Position numbers and translations under genes: made by a program. The notes under the pieces are model-generated. The model made no database searches. It was not told the DNA's origin and saw only the letters and a list, made by a program, of their open reading frames with translations. Shown here piece by piece: positions 50,095 to 59,333 of a DNA stretch of 64,000 nucleotides. The DNA is from CAZBLK01 sp964492715 (GTDB lineage: Bacteria; Bacillota; Clostridia; Lachnospirales; WRBF01). Where the stretch lies: positions 46,054 to 110,053 of the forward strand of contig CAZBLK010000006.1 in NCBI GenBank assembly GCA_964492715.1, read 5' to 3'. Position 1 is the first letter of the stretch. Every line of letters begins with the position of its first letter.

Positions 50095-51411
50095 TTGTTA
50101 AACAAATTATTGCTGCTTCTTTCACTTTCTGTACTTAACGGTTTGTTTACGTTGGCAGAAAAGGCTTTGTTTTTAGGGTACATAACCAAAGGCAAGCGCA
50201 GGATTGACGGCGGCAACAAGTGGCAGGAAAAGTTGAGGATTACGACAAGGCTTGAAGCCGACTTAAAGGTTTCTGTTTACCTTTTAAGGACGCTTACCAT
50301 TGCTTTTTTTGCAACTTGCAGTTATTTATGGTTCGGTGAGGCTATTTTAGTTGTTTTTATTAATTCGTTTTATCCATCTGGAAGTATTTCAGCAAATTTT
50401 CAAGCACTTGCTTATTTTTCGGTGTTAATTGTTGTTGCACTAGTTACGTGCATAATGGTTTTTGCAGGTCAGCTAATGCCGTATGTTTTTTCTGAAAAGT
50501 CGCAAGATTGGCTTAATGTGCTTTCTATTCGAGTTTTAATTTTTTTTAGTTACGTGTTTTTTCCGTTTGTTAAGGCAGTGGCTGCACCGTACAATAGTTT
50601 CTTAAAGGCGCTTCGTGACAACTCTAAAATAGAGCCTGACGACATTTTAGAGGAAGAAATTCGTAACCTTGTAGACAGCACACAAGAGCCAGGCGCAATT
50701 ACCGAAAGCGGAATGGAAATGCTTAACAACGTCTTTGAATTTGACGACAAAATTGTCGGCGACATTGCAACTCATAGGCGTGACATTGTTGCGCTTGAAA
50801 TAAACTCTACGTTTGATGAAATTGCAGACGTTGTTATTAACCAAAAATATTCACGTATCCCTGTGTATGAAGAAAACATTGATAATATAGTAGGAATTTT
50901 GCATACAAAGGATTTACTTTCACACATCATTGAAAACAAAAGCTTTTTGACTTTTAATTTGTCAAGCCTTTTACACAAGCCGTACTTTTTGCCAATTTCT
51001 AAAAAAACAAACGAGCTTTTTCAAGAAATGCAAACGAACAAAACACATATTGCAATAATTTTGGACGAGTATGGCGGAACAGAAGGGCTTGTTACTATGG
51101 AAGACTTGGTTGAGGAAGTAATGGGAAGTATTCTTGACGAGTATGACGAGGAAGAAACACCAGACATTCAAGAGATTGGTGAAAATGTTTACAGAATTAA
51201 TGGTGCTGCCGACCTAGAGCTTGTTGCAGAGCGTTTGCAAACAGAGCTTCCAACAGATGATTACGATACGCTTGGCGGTTTTATAATTGGAAAGCTTGGG
51301 CGTTTTCCGGCCGAGGGCGAAAAACCAGAAATTGTTCATAATAATTTTGTGTACAAAGCTGACAATACAGAGGACAAAAGAATTATTTCAGTTTTGGTTA
51401 GCAGAGTTTAA
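50095..51411 (+). CDS. CNNM/CorC-type hemolysin-family membrane protein
   Basis: 438 aa from TTG at 50095, with GGGGGAGA 6 nt upstream. N-terminal DUF21 (CNNM) domain with four membrane segments (1-185), two CBS domains (about 205-330; VEDIATHRRDI-like start, SRIPVYEENIDNIVGILHTKDLL), and a CorC/HlyC C-terminal domain (about 350-438; YRINGAADLELVAERL...DYDTLGGFIIGKLG). Family members are magnesium or divalent cation transporters; the older name hemolysin is misleading. First gene of a plus-strand group. Confidence 0.9.
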   Translation: MLNKLLLLLSLSVLNGLFTLAEKALFLGYITKGKRRIDGGNKWQEKLRITTRLEADLKVSVYLLRTLTIAFFATCSYLWFGEAILVVFINSFYPSGSISANFQALAYFSVLIVVALVTCIMVFAGQLMPYVFSEKSQDWLNVLSIRVLIFFSYVFFPFVKAVAAPYNSFLKALRDNSKIEPDDILEEEIRNLVDSTQEPGAITESGMEMLNNVFEFDDKIVGDIATHRRDIVALEINSTFDEIADVVINQKYSRIPVYEENIDNIVGILHTKDLLSHIIENKSFLTFNLSSLLHKPYFLPISKKTNELFQEMQTNKTHIAIILDEYGGTEGLVTMEDLVEEVMGSILDEYDEEETPDIQEIGENVYRINGAADLELVAERLQTELPTDDYDTLGGFIIGKLGRFPAEGEKPEIVHNNFVYKADNTEDKRIISVLVSRV

Positions 51412-51456
51412 ATTTCATTTAAACTTCCTGTATAAAGCATAAAATGGAGGGCACAA

Positions 51457-52686
51457 ATGAAAAAACCTTTAATTTTTCTTGCGATAGTTTTTTCTGTTCT
51501 TGCTTTTGGGCTTCTTACTTTTGAACTTCAAGCCTTTGCTTTTGAAGTAAATGTTGATGAAGCTTCACAAACTACAGAAGCTTTTAAAAAGGTAAAAGAA
51601 AAAGAAGTTTATAGCGCAAAGATTAGCGTTGTTGGCGACATGATGGTGCATGAATGGCAGCTTGATGACGCATACGACAAAAAGTCCGACAGCTACGACT
51701 TTAATTACACGTTTGAAATGATTAAAAAATATATTTTTAATTCGGACTATGCCATTGGAAACTTAGAAACAACTTTTGCAGGGAAGGAAAAAGTATTTGC
51801 TACATACCCAACCTTCAACACGCCAGATTCATTTGGTGAAGCAATAAAAAATGCAGGCTTCGACCTTGTGACAACGGCAAACAACCATTCTAATGACAAG
51901 TTTGACGAAGGAATTTTAAGGACACTCGACGTTTTGGGCAAGCTTAACTTAGAGCATATCGGCACATACAGAAGTGAAAAAGAGCGTGACGAAATTTTAA
52001 TAAAAGATATAAACGGAATTAAATTTGCATTTTTGTCTTATTCTTATGGGACTAACGGAATATCTCTTGCAAAAGGTAAGTGGTATTCCTTAAACTTGCT
52101 TAATGAGGAGCTTATTACTGCGGACATTAAGCGTGCAAAAGCTCTAAACCCCGATTTTATTGTTGTTTTGCCGCACATGGGAAACGAGTATGAAACTGAA
52201 GCAAACGAAACACAAAAAAAGTGGGTTGAAACAATGTTTAAAGCGGGAGCAGACATTGTGCTTGCAAGCCACCCTCATGTTTTGCAGCCTATGGAGTTTG
52301 TAAATGTAATGGACGAAGACGGCACAGAAAGAAAGTGCTTTGTAATTTACTCGTTAGGAAACTTTGTTTCATCACAAAGAACACAGCCACGAGAACGAAG
52401 CATTATTTTAAACATGTACTTTGAAAAGGTTGAAGGAGAAAAGGCTGTTATAAAAGACGTTTCGTATGTTCCTACGTGGGTTAAGTTTGTTAGCAAAAAA
52501 GGAGCATACGATATTAAAGTTTTGCCTGTTTATGATACTATTGAAGAAATTAATATGGGCGTTGATACAGACTTGCGTCCTAAAGATATTCAGAGGGTTA
52601 AGCAAGTTAGCAAAGAAATTCATAACATTTACAATGGTCAGTTAAGTGAGTTTGAAGGCACTTATGGGGAATATTTTATAAGGTAG
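51457..52686 (+). CDS. capA: CapA-family extracellular metallo-phosphatase-like protein
   Basis: 409 aa; signal peptide or anchor LIFLAIVFSVLAFGLLTFELQAFAF. Metallophosphatase fold: SVVGDMMVHEW (Asp-His), IGNLETTFAG, TTANNHSNDKFDEGI, VVLPHMGNEYE, LASHPHVLQPMEFV and VIYSLGNFVSSQ. CapA/PgsA proteins are linked to poly-gamma-glutamate capsule handling, but no capB or capC is present, so a wall or export role is only inferred. ATG behind ATGGAGGGC, 45 bp after CNNM. Six bp to ispD. Confidence 0.87.
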   Translation: MKKPLIFLAIVFSVLAFGLLTFELQAFAFEVNVDEASQTTEAFKKVKEKEVYSAKISVVGDMMVHEWQLDDAYDKKSDSYDFNYTFEMIKKYIFNSDYAIGNLETTFAGKEKVFATYPTFNTPDSFGEAIKNAGFDLVTTANNHSNDKFDEGILRTLDVLGKLNLEHIGTYRSEKERDEILIKDINGIKFAFLSYSYGTNGISLAKGKWYSLNLLNEELITADIKRAKALNPDFIVVLPHMGNEYETEANETQKKWVETMFKAGADIVLASHPHVLQPMEFVNVMDEDGTERKCFVIYSLGNFVSSQRTQPRERSIILNMYFEKVEGEKAVIKDVSYVPTWVKFVSKKGAYDIKVLPVYDTIEEINMGVDTDLRPKDIQRVKQVSKEIHNIYNGQLSEFEGTYGEYFIR

Positions 52687-52692
52687 GTCAAT

Positions 52693-53421
52693 ATGTTTGC
52701 TTCTGTAATTATTGTTGCATCTGGAAAAGGAGAAAGGCTTAAAGCAGACAAGCCAAAGCAGTTTATCGAGCTTTTGGGAAAGCCTGTTTTGGCTTATACG
52801 ATAGATGCATTTAATTCATGCGCTTTAATAAATGAAATAGTCGTTGTAACAAATGAGCAATATGTTTCGTTTGTTGAAAGCGAAATTGTAAAGAAAAGTG
52901 GCTTTAAAAAAGTTGTGGCTGTAGTTTCTGGCGGAAAAGAACGGCAACACTCGGTTTTTTACGGTTTACATGCTGTTAGCAAAAATGCAGACGTTGTTTT
53001 GGTGCATGATGGCGTGCGTCCGTTTGTTACTGGCGAAACTATTGAAGCTGTAGCAAATTGCGCATTGAAAAGCAATGCCTGTGTAGTAGGGGTCAGTGTA
53101 AAGGACACTATAAAGCGAACAGACAGCAGCTTGACAATAAAAGAAACAGTTACCAGAGAAAACCTTTGGCAAATTCAAACACCGCAAGGTTTTAAGCGTG
53201 AGCTTCTTTTTCAAGCATATGAAAAAGCTTTTGAAGATGGTTTTTTGGGCACAGATGATTCTGTGCTTGTAGAAAGGCTTGGTGTTTTAGTAAAGCTTGT
53301 TTCTGGCAGCTACGACAACATAAAAATAACAACGCCTGAAGACTTGGACTTTGCGAACTTTATTTTAAACAAAAGGGGAATTTTAAATGATAAAAATTGC
53401 ACCGTCAATTTTAACCTGTGA
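52693..53421 (+). CDS. ispD: 2-C-methyl-D-erythritol 4-phosphate cytidylyltransferase
   Basis: 242 aa, usual length. Second step of the MEP isoprenoid route: MEP plus CTP to CDP-methylerythritol. Signature SGKGERLKADKPKQFIELLGKPVLAY, LVHDGVRPFV (Asp) and SVKDTIKRT, WQIQTPQGF are present. Its end overlaps the rpe start by 35 bp in another frame. IspF is not fused or adjacent. Cytosolic. Confidence 0.93.
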   Translation: MFASVIIVASGKGERLKADKPKQFIELLGKPVLAYTIDAFNSCALINEIVVVTNEQYVSFVESEIVKKSGFKKVVAVVSGGKERQHSVFYGLHAVSKNADVVLVHDGVRPFVTGETIEAVANCALKSNACVVGVSVKDTIKRTDSSLTIKETVTRENLWQIQTPQGFKRELLFQAYEKAFEDGFLGTDDSVLVERLGVLVKLVSGSYDNIKITTPEDLDFANFILNKRGILNDKNCTVNFNL

Positions 53422-54040
53422 TTTTATGAAGCTTGAAGGCGTAATAAAAAAGCTAGAAGAAGCAGGGGCAGACTATTTGCATTTGGACGTTATGGACGGT
53501 GTGTTTGTACCAAACCTAACGTTTGGTGCGCCAATTGTAAAGTCAATTCGGAATGTAACAGGCTTGCCGCTTGACGTTCATTTGATGATGGACGAGCCTG
53601 CAAACTATGTTGAGCAGTTTGCAGAAAGTGGAGCAGACATTATAACTGTTCATGCTGAAAGTAGGTCGGCTATACATTTGCAAAGAGTTGTTAAAAAAAT
53701 TAAGGCGTGTGGAAAGAGGGCAGGCGTTGCGCTTAACCCTGCAACCAGCCATGAAGCTTTAGAATATATTTATGAAGATTGTGATTTAATTCTTGTAATG
53801 ACGGTAAACCCAGGGTTTGGCGGTCAAAAGTTTGTTCCGCAAACTTTGCGTAAAATTGAGCACGTTGCCGAAAGAATTTCAAAGCTAGGACTAAACATAG
53901 AGCTTGAAGTTGACGGCGGTATAAACCTTGAAAATATAAGGCAAGTAAAGGACGCTGGTGCAAAGGTAATTGTTGCTGGTAGTGCTGTTGTAGAAAACGC
54001 TGATTTTAAAACGAGCATTGAAGGCTTAAAAAGGAATTAA
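53387..54040 (+). CDS. rpe: Ribulose-phosphate 3-epimerase
   Basis: 217 aa, normal size. Pentose phosphate pathway enzyme converting ribulose 5-phosphate to xylulose 5-phosphate. TIM barrel motifs: IAPSILTCDF, YLHLDVMDGVFVPNLTFG, LDVHLMM, MTVNPGFGGQKF and LEVDGGINLENI. The metal-binding His and Asp residues are in place. The start ATG at 53387 sits inside ispD, 35 bp before its stop, after AAAAGGGGAA; coupling is likely. Confidence 0.95.
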   Translation: MIKIAPSILTCDFMKLEGVIKKLEEAGADYLHLDVMDGVFVPNLTFGAPIVKSIRNVTGLPLDVHLMMDEPANYVEQFAESGADIITVHAESRSAIHLQRVVKKIKACGKRAGVALNPATSHEALEYIYEDCDLILVMTVNPGFGGQKFVPQTLRKIEHVAERISKLGLNIELEVDGGINLENIRQVKDAGAKVIVAGSAVVENADFKTSIEGLKRN

Positions 54041-54045
54041 TTTGA

Positions 54046-54076
54046 TGGGCGACTACAGAAAACCCATTGTCGCCCA
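54046..54076. terminator. Hairpin after rpe
   Basis: Stem TGGGCGAC / GTCGCCCA, 15-nt loop, between convergent rpe and sleC-like genes. No T-run, so moderate support. Confidence 0.5.
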
Positions 54077-54109
54077 CAATGTATTACATATTTTGCAAGT
54101 AAGTACCCA

Positions 54110-55384
54110 TCAACCCAAGCTTGCAAGCCTTGCAACAGCAGTATAAATTTCTGAAATTTTATACCATGTGGAAAAGCCAACAATCCCATCTACGGCAAGC
54201 CTAAAAATACCTTGAAATGTACTTACAGCTTCGTCAGTTTGTGTTCCAAAAATTCCATCAGCTGCAACTTTGCGAATTGCAGGGTAGTTGTTTGAAATTA
54301 CGTTAAGCTGCTCTTGAATTGTTCTTACGTCTTTGCCTGTTGAGCCTTTTTTAAGTGGGTACCCAGGGTATGACTGAGGCACGCCAGACACTTTTTCAGC
54401 GGTTTGAATTAATATGTTCTGCCCATAGTATCTTTTTAGTATGTCAGTGTAAGAAAAACCTTGGTCGCCTAAATATTTGCTGCCCCATTGACTTAGCCAG
54501 TTTGGGCATGTTGTCTTTATTCCATCGCAATATTGAGTAAATAGCGGTTGGCGTATGCCAGGTTTTGTAATGTACGAGGTGAATATGTTGTCAACAACTG
54601 CTGATATTTCTTGATAAATGTTTCGTCCGTATGAAAAAGCTTGGTCGAAAGCAGTTGAATTTGTTATTGTGAAATTATAACCTTTGTTTCTGTACCATTC
54701 AGTAAACACACGGTTAAGTGTAAATGACAAAATGGCAAGCACGTTTGCTGTAATTGTTGATACTGGCCACGTTGAATAAACTTCGCATGAGGCAACGTTT
54801 TTAATGTAGTCGGCAAACGGAACATAATAGTTTGGGGCAGACTTGTCTGTTGGAATGCCAGCATGGACTACAATAAATTCTGGAATAACTGGTTTGTCAA
54901 GTACAACAAAGCCAGACTCTGGCTCTAGTGGTTTTACGGGGTCTTCGGGTGTTTTTGGCGGAAACGAACCCCACAGCGTGTTTTCTGGAATTGTAATTGT
55001 CCGAACTTCATTTTCTACATTTTCTAAAGGGAGAAGCCTTACATCTTGAAGTGCTGTTACGTCTGGGAAAACTTCAATTCCGTTTACTTGTACAGTGTCA
55101 AAGTCGGGTGCCGAAACTTCGACGTTATATTCAGTGTACGGCTTTGGCTGCCCTGGCTCTTGTGAATATTCAACAGGAGGTGCTGGTAGGTCAATTGTTA
55201 TTGATTGACCTGAGGTGTTTGTCATAAGCTGCTCTATTGTTCGCCCAGTAGCTTTTTCTTTTACAGTAATTGTTGCGTTGTGAATAGGCATTCCAATTGA
55301 TATGTCAAAAACTCCAAACTGAAGCCTGCCAAGAGGTGTCCGAACTGGGTCAGCAAACCTGTTTGCAAGAATGTTTCTTATCAT
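54110..55384 (-). CDS. sleC: SleC-like spore cortex-lytic enzyme
   Basis: 424 aa, close to clostridial SleC. N-terminal beta domain (1-150, GVFDISIGMPIHNATITVKEKATGRTIEQLMTN), a central catalytic region (about 160-330, including TANVLAILSFTLNRVFTEWYRNKGYNFTITNSTAFDQAFSYGRNIYQEI), and a C-terminal peptidoglycan-binding domain (about 350-424, KGSTGKDVRTIQEQLNVI, ADGIFGTQTDEAVSTFQ, DGIVGFSTWYKI). SleC is a pro-enzyme lytic transglycosylase that degrades spore cortex after germinant sensing, so it complements the gerA operon at 2-6 kb. No csp protease gene lies nearby. ATG behind TTAAGGGGGAAA. Confidence 0.84.
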   Translation of the reverse strand: MIRNILANRFADPVRTPLGRLQFGVFDISIGMPIHNATITVKEKATGRTIEQLMTNTSGQSITIDLPAPPVEYSQEPGQPKPYTEYNVEVSAPDFDTVQVNGIEVFPDVTALQDVRLLPLENVENEVRTITIPENTLWGSFPPKTPEDPVKPLEPESGFVVLDKPVIPEFIVVHAGIPTDKSAPNYYVPFADYIKNVASCEVYSTWPVSTITANVLAILSFTLNRVFTEWYRNKGYNFTITNSTAFDQAFSYGRNIYQEISAVVDNIFTSYITKPGIRQPLFTQYCDGIKTTCPNWLSQWGSKYLGDQGFSYTDILKRYYGQNILIQTAEKVSGVPQSYPGYPLKKGSTGKDVRTIQEQLNVISNNYPAIRKVAADGIFGTQTDEAVSTFQGIFRLAVDGIVGFSTWYKISEIYTAVARLASLG

Positions 55385-55462
55385 TCAAAATTTCCCCCTT
55401 AAAGTTTACAATTATTATAGCTTATGTTTTAGGGGGCGTTGTTGTTACTGTGTATTGATACG

Positions 55463-55497
55463 AAAAAGGCTTTTCGCATAAATTACGAAAAGCCAAG
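55463..55497 (-). terminator. Terminator of ccdA-tlpA
   Basis: Minus strand GGCTTTTCG-TAATTTATG-CGAAAAGCC, followed by TTTTTCG; perfect 9-bp stem. Downstream of the tlpA stop at 55608. Confidence 0.8.
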
Positions 55498-55518
55498 TAT
55501 AGCAATTTGAGTTTTTAT

Positions 55519-55583
55519 AGTCACCATCTTGTGGCAAAAGTATGTAGCGCTTCAACAATTTTTCGACGCAAAATGGTGACACG
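55519..55583. repeat. Large weak hairpin between tlpA and its terminator
   Basis: Outer stem TAGTCACCAT / ATGGTGACAC and scattered inner pairs (TTGTGG... / ...CGACGCAAA) enclose about 45 bp. Possible degraded palindromic element or 3' UTR structure. Confidence 0.45.
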
Positions 55584-55607
55584 TTTTTTAAATTGAGATA
55601 TATAACG

Positions 55608-56288
55608 TTATCTAATTAAGTCAATTCCAATTAAAAGCGTTTCTTCATCTATAGCACCTTCAACACCAGTTACAATGTACCCATCTTTGTCAATTAAAAT
55701 TGTAGTTGGTATTGACCTAATTCCGTATGCGTTTGCTGCATCTTCATCTAAGTCGTATAAAACAGGGAAAGCAAACTCATTTTCTTCAATGTATTTTTTG
55801 CCTTTTTCTTCGGTTTCTTGCATACCGTCAACCATGTCTACCATCAAAAAAGTAATTTCTTCGCCAACTTCGCCATAAACCTTGTTAAAATGAGGCATTT
55901 CGCTTTTGCACGGTGGACACCAAGATGCCCAAAAATTTAAAACTATCGGTTTTCCAAAATAGTCAGAAAGCTTTGTTTCGTTGCCGTCTTTGTCATACAC
56001 CACAAAGTTTGGTGCTAAAATCGGCTCTGGTTCAGCAGTTTGCTCTGGTTCAGTTGTACTATTGTTTCCAGTTGTACTATTTTCAGTTGGAGAAGCTTCG
56101 GCATTTGTTGCTGTTTCCGTAATTGTTTCTGCATTTGTTTCTGTAGGCCCTGCCGTTTTTGCTGCCGCCAGCTCAAAAGATGTTTCTGCCTTATAATTTT
56201 TAGAAAGCTTGTCGTATGCCAAAAATGCCAATAAAATAAATAGTACAAGAATAATTATACCTATAAAAGTTTTTGTTTTTGCGCTCAT
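55608..56288 (-). CDS. TlpA/ResA-type thioredoxin
   Basis: 226 aa. N-terminal membrane anchor (FIGIIILVLFILLAFLAYDKL), a Thr/Asn/Glu-rich linker (about 45-85), and a thioredoxin domain from about 92 with ASWCPPCKSEMPHFNKVYGEVG (active-site CPPC), then VLYDLDEDAANAYGIRSIPTTILIDKDG with the cis-Pro. Reduces disulfides outside the membrane and gets electrons from CcdA, encoded 11 bp upstream on the same transcript. Target unknown; no cytochrome c genes are visible here. Confidence 0.92.
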   Translation of the reverse strand: MSAKTKTFIGIIILVLFILLAFLAYDKLSKNYKAETSFELAAAKTAGPTETNAETITETATNAEASPTENSTTGNNSTTEPEQTAEPEPILAPNFVVYDKDGNETKLSDYFGKPIVLNFWASWCPPCKSEMPHFNKVYGEVGEEITFLMVDMVDGMQETEEKGKKYIEENEFAFPVLYDLDEDAANAYGIRSIPTTILIDKDGYIVTGVEGAIDEETLLIGIDLIR

Positions 56289-56299
56289 ATCCTACTCCT

Positions 56300-56980
56300 T
56301 TAAAATGTTAGAAGTGATAAAAAATAACCCATATACCCTGTTGCCATTAAAAACCCAACTACAACAAGCAAACCGCCAGAAATTAAATTAATAATTTTGT
56401 AGTTACGTTTAATAAAATTAAAAGCACCTTTAAGCTTGTCAATCAGCACTGCACTGGCAACAAAAGGTATTCCAAGTCCCATCGAAAAACTAAGCAGCAT
56501 TAAAATTCCTTTTACGCTTTTTCCGCTTTGTGCAGCAAGCATAAGAGCCGAGCCAAGAAAAGCCCCTACACATGGCGTCCAGCCAATTGAAAAAACTACG
56601 CCAAAAAGTACGGATGAAAAAAAGCCAACATTTACAGTTTTTATTTGCAACTGTAGTCTGCTTGTGTTAATAAAAGGAAGCTTTACAATTTCCAAAAAGT
56701 TTAAGCCAAATAAAATTACAATAACACCGCTTACAATGTTTACGGCAGTGTTATATTGTTTTAAAAAGCTTCCCAAGCTTCCGGCAAAAGCACCTAAAGC
56801 AACAAAAACAACTGTAAAACCAAAAACAAAGCCAAGCGCATTTGTGAGGATTTTTTGCTTTTTATTTTCTTCGTTTTGCCCTGCAAAATATGAGACGTAT
56901 ATAGGTAACATTGGAAGCAAACACGGTGAAATAAATGTTATTACGCCTTCTAAAAATGAAAGTAAATAATTCATATTCAA
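56300..56980 (-). CDS. ccdA: CcdA-type membrane thiol:disulfide electron carrier
   Basis: 226 aa, six membrane segments. GVITFISPCLLPMLPIYVSYFAG carries the first reactive cysteine and GVVFSIGWTPCVGAFLGS the second, the CcdA/DsbD-gamma pair. It passes electrons from cytosolic thioredoxin to TlpA outside the cell. First gene of the two-gene operon. In an anaerobe without evident cytochrome c this pair may serve sporulation or peptide-methionine/disulfide repair (inference). Confidence 0.92.
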   Translation of the reverse strand: MNMNYLLSFLEGVITFISPCLLPMLPIYVSYFAGQNEENKKQKILTNALGFVFGFTVVFVALGAFAGSLGSFLKQYNTAVNIVSGVIVILFGLNFLEIVKLPFINTSRLQLQIKTVNVGFFSSVLFGVVFSIGWTPCVGAFLGSALMLAAQSGKSVKGILMLLSFSMGLGIPFVASAVLIDKLKGAFNFIKRNYKIINLISGGLLVVVGFLMATGYMGYFLSLLTF

Positions 56981-57178
56981 ACCTACTAACTAAAGCAATT
57001 CCAGAAAATAATTATAAAAGCGAAGTTTTTTTCCGAATTGCAGTATATTATTCGATATATATAAATACCAAAACTATTGTACTATAAATTTTGTTAAATT
57101 AGAAGTGTTAAACACGAAATTGACATAAATTTGTTTTATAATATAGCAAGAGGTCTAATATATAAAGGAGGTGTCTTT

Positions 57179-57868
57179 ATGCCAAAGATTTTAATAGTTG
57201 ATGATAACAAGCAAATAACATCTATTTTAGAAGAATACGCAAAAAAGGAAGGATACAAACCAGTTGTTGCACTAGACGGAGAAGACGCACTTGCAAAGTT
57301 TGCGTCCGAAAAGCCCGACATTCTTTTGCTTGATGTAATGATGCCAAAAAAGGATGGGTTTTATGTTTGCAGAGAAATTCGCAGGGGGTCAAACGTGCCG
57401 ATAATTATGGTTACAGCAAGGGGCGAAGATTTTGAAAAAATAATGGGGCTTGAAATTGGCGCAGACGACTATGTTGTAAAACCATTTTCTCCAGCAGAAG
57501 TTATGGCACGAGTTAAAGCAATTTTGCGCCGAATAGTGCGTGAGGAAAAAGCTTTGCAGACGTTTGAATTTGACACACTTTTAATAAACTTTGAAGACTA
57601 TTCAGTTTTAATTGAAGGGCACAGTGTCTCGTTAACAAAAAAGGAAATAGAAATTTTGTGGACGCTTGCAACAAACAAAAACAAAGTTTTTTCTAGGGAA
57701 AATCTGTTAAACTCGCTTTGGGGGTACGACTATTTTGGCGACAACAGGACAGTTGACAGCCACATAAAAAGGCTTCGTGCAAAGCTTGATGAGTTTGAAC
57801 ATTCAGCTTGGGACATAAAAACAATTTGGGGTGTAGGCTACAAGTTTGAGGTACTTAAAGATGATTAA
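57179..57868 (+). CDS. OmpR-family response regulator
   Basis: 229 aa from ATG at 57179, behind AAAGGAGGTG; the frame is open from 57131 without a ribosome binding site. Receiver domain 1-115: ILIVDDNKQITSIL, phosphoacceptor Asp in DILLLDVMMPKKDGF (near 52), MVTARGED and YVVKPFSPAEVMARV. Winged helix domain 130-229 with LTKKEIEILWTLATNKNKVFSRENLLNSLWG and RTVDSHIKRLRAKLDE. Overlaps the kinase by 8 bp (ATGATTAA). Regulon unknown. Confidence 0.95.
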   Translation: MPKILIVDDNKQITSILEEYAKKEGYKPVVALDGEDALAKFASEKPDILLLDVMMPKKDGFYVCREIRRGSNVPIIMVTARGEDFEKIMGLEIGADDYVVKPFSPAEVMARVKAILRRIVREEKALQTFEFDTLLINFEDYSVLIEGHSVSLTKKEIEILWTLATNKNKVFSRENLLNSLWGYDYFGDNRTVDSHIKRLRAKLDEFEHSAWDIKTIWGVGYKFEVLKDD

Positions 57869-59333
57869 AAAAATTTTTGCCGCTGAACGTGCGAAAAATG
57901 TTCGCCCATCAAAAATTGCAATTAGGCTTAGCTTAAACTTTGGTGCTGCACTGCTTATTTTTTCAATAATAATTGGCGGTGTTTTTATTCTGCTGTTTAG
58001 AAACCACACACTTGACATTCATAAAGCAGAGCTTAAAAACAAGGCACAAAACATTGCTGAAACTTTTTCTTCGTACATGGACAGGGGCATGGGCATGGGG
58101 TACGGTGCTTATTTGCGTATTATCGGTGACATTGCCGGAACAGACGTTTGGATTGTTGACAAAAAGCATAACCTGCTGACAAACGGCAGAAGGCACGGCA
58201 TGATGAGTGAAGCTGCTTTGGGGTACTCGGACTTGCCGCAAAATGCAGAGCAAATTATTGCAGAAGTTTTTACTGACAAAACTGTTTTTAGTGAAGATTT
58301 TAGCGGCTTAATGTCCGAGCTTACGCTGACGGTTGGTGTGCCAATAAAAAATGGTTTTGGCGGCGTAGTAGGTGTTGCACTTTTACATTCACCTGTTCAC
58401 GGAATAAACGACGCTATTTCACAAGGAATAACTATTCTTGCTTTAAGCATACTAGCGGCACTTTTTATTTCTTCGCTTCTTTCTATAATTTTTTCATACT
58501 CGTTCACAAAGCCTTTGTCAAAGATGAAAAACACTGCACTAAAGCTTGCAAGCGGCGACTACACAGCGAAAAATGAAATATATAATAATGATGAAATTGG
58601 GCAGCTTGCAGGGGCAATTGACATTTTGGCAGACAGGCTTGACACTGCCAGCAAGCAAAGCGCACAGCTTGAGCAAATGCGTCGTGACTTTGTAGCAAAC
58701 GTATCGCACGAGCTAAAAACGCCTGTTACAGTAATGCGTGGCTCATTGGAAGCTTTAGTTGACGGAGTTGTAACTGACCCTGATATGGTGTCGGAATATT
58801 ACGAGCAAATGTTAAAAGAAGCTAAATACCTTCAACGGCTAGTAGGCGACCTTTTAGATTTGACACGCCTGCAAAATTCCGACTTTATAATTGAAAAAAG
58901 TGAAATTTCAATTTGTGAGTGTTTGGGTGACGTTGTAAGAAGCGTTGCAAAGCTTGCTGAAAAGAAAGGTGTTTCAATTAAGGTAACTAAAAGTGGAAAC
59001 ATGTGTAAGTTAAGCGGTGACTATGGGCGCATTAGGCAGATGCTTTTAATTGTTTTGGATAATGCAATTAAGTTTTCGCCAGAGGGCAAGGCTGTTGAAA
59101 TTGCTTTAAACGAAAAAACTCTTTCAATTAAAGATTACGGCTGTGGAATTGCAAACGAGCATTTGCCTTATATTTTTGAAAGGTTTTACACGTCACGTTC
59201 CGAGCAAAACAAAACAGGAACAGGCTTGGGGCTTGCAATTGCAAAGCAAATTGCTGACAGGCACGGTATTGGGCTTTTGGTGCAAAGTGCATCTGGTGAA
59301 GGAGCAACATTTTTGTTTACATTCGAGGGTTAG
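57861..59333 (+). CDS. Membrane sensor histidine kinase
   Basis: 490 aa from ATG at 57861, 9 nt after GAGG. Two membrane segments (about 28-50 and 190-215) enclose an extracellular sensor (GMGYGAYLRIIGDIAGTDVWIVDKKHNLL). HAMP follows (about 215-265), then HisKA with VSHELKTPVTVMRG (His283), the N box LDNAIKFSP, G1 DYGCGI, F box FERFYTSR and G2 GTGLGLAIAKQI. Partner of the response regulator upstream. Its TAG stop codon is formed by the first bases of the repeat element that begins at 59330, so the C-terminus may have been altered by the insertion. Confidence 0.93.
   Translation: MIKKIFAAERAKNVRPSKIAIRLSLNFGAALLIFSIIIGGVFILLFRNHTLDIHKAELKNKAQNIAETFSSYMDRGMGMGYGAYLRIIGDIAGTDVWIVDKKHNLLTNGRRHGMMSEAALGYSDLPQNAEQIIAEVFTDKTVFSEDFSGLMSELTLTVGVPIKNGFGGVVGVALLHSPVHGINDAISQGITILALSILAALFISSLLSIIFSYSFTKPLSKMKNTALKLASGDYTAKNEIYNNDEIGQLAGAIDILADRLDTASKQSAQLEQMRRDFVANVSHELKTPVTVMRGSLEALVDGVVTDPDMVSEYYEQMLKEAKYLQRLVGDLLDLTRLQNSDFIIEKSEISICECLGDVVRSVAKLAEKKGVSIKVTKSGNMCKLSGDYGRIRQMLLIVLDNAIKFSPEGKAVEIALNEKTLSIKDYGCGIANEHLPYIFERFYTSRSEQNKTGTGLGLAIAKQIADRHGIGLLVQSASGEGATFLFTFEG

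Noticed and set aside
56436..56969. 177-codon plus-strand ORF opposite ccdA
   Set aside because: Mirror of membrane segments; ccdA motifs are on the minus strand.
57119..57140. TTGACA near TATAAT before the response regulator
   Set aside because: Spacer is only 11 bp, too short for sigma-A; no better pair was found, so no promoter is claimed.
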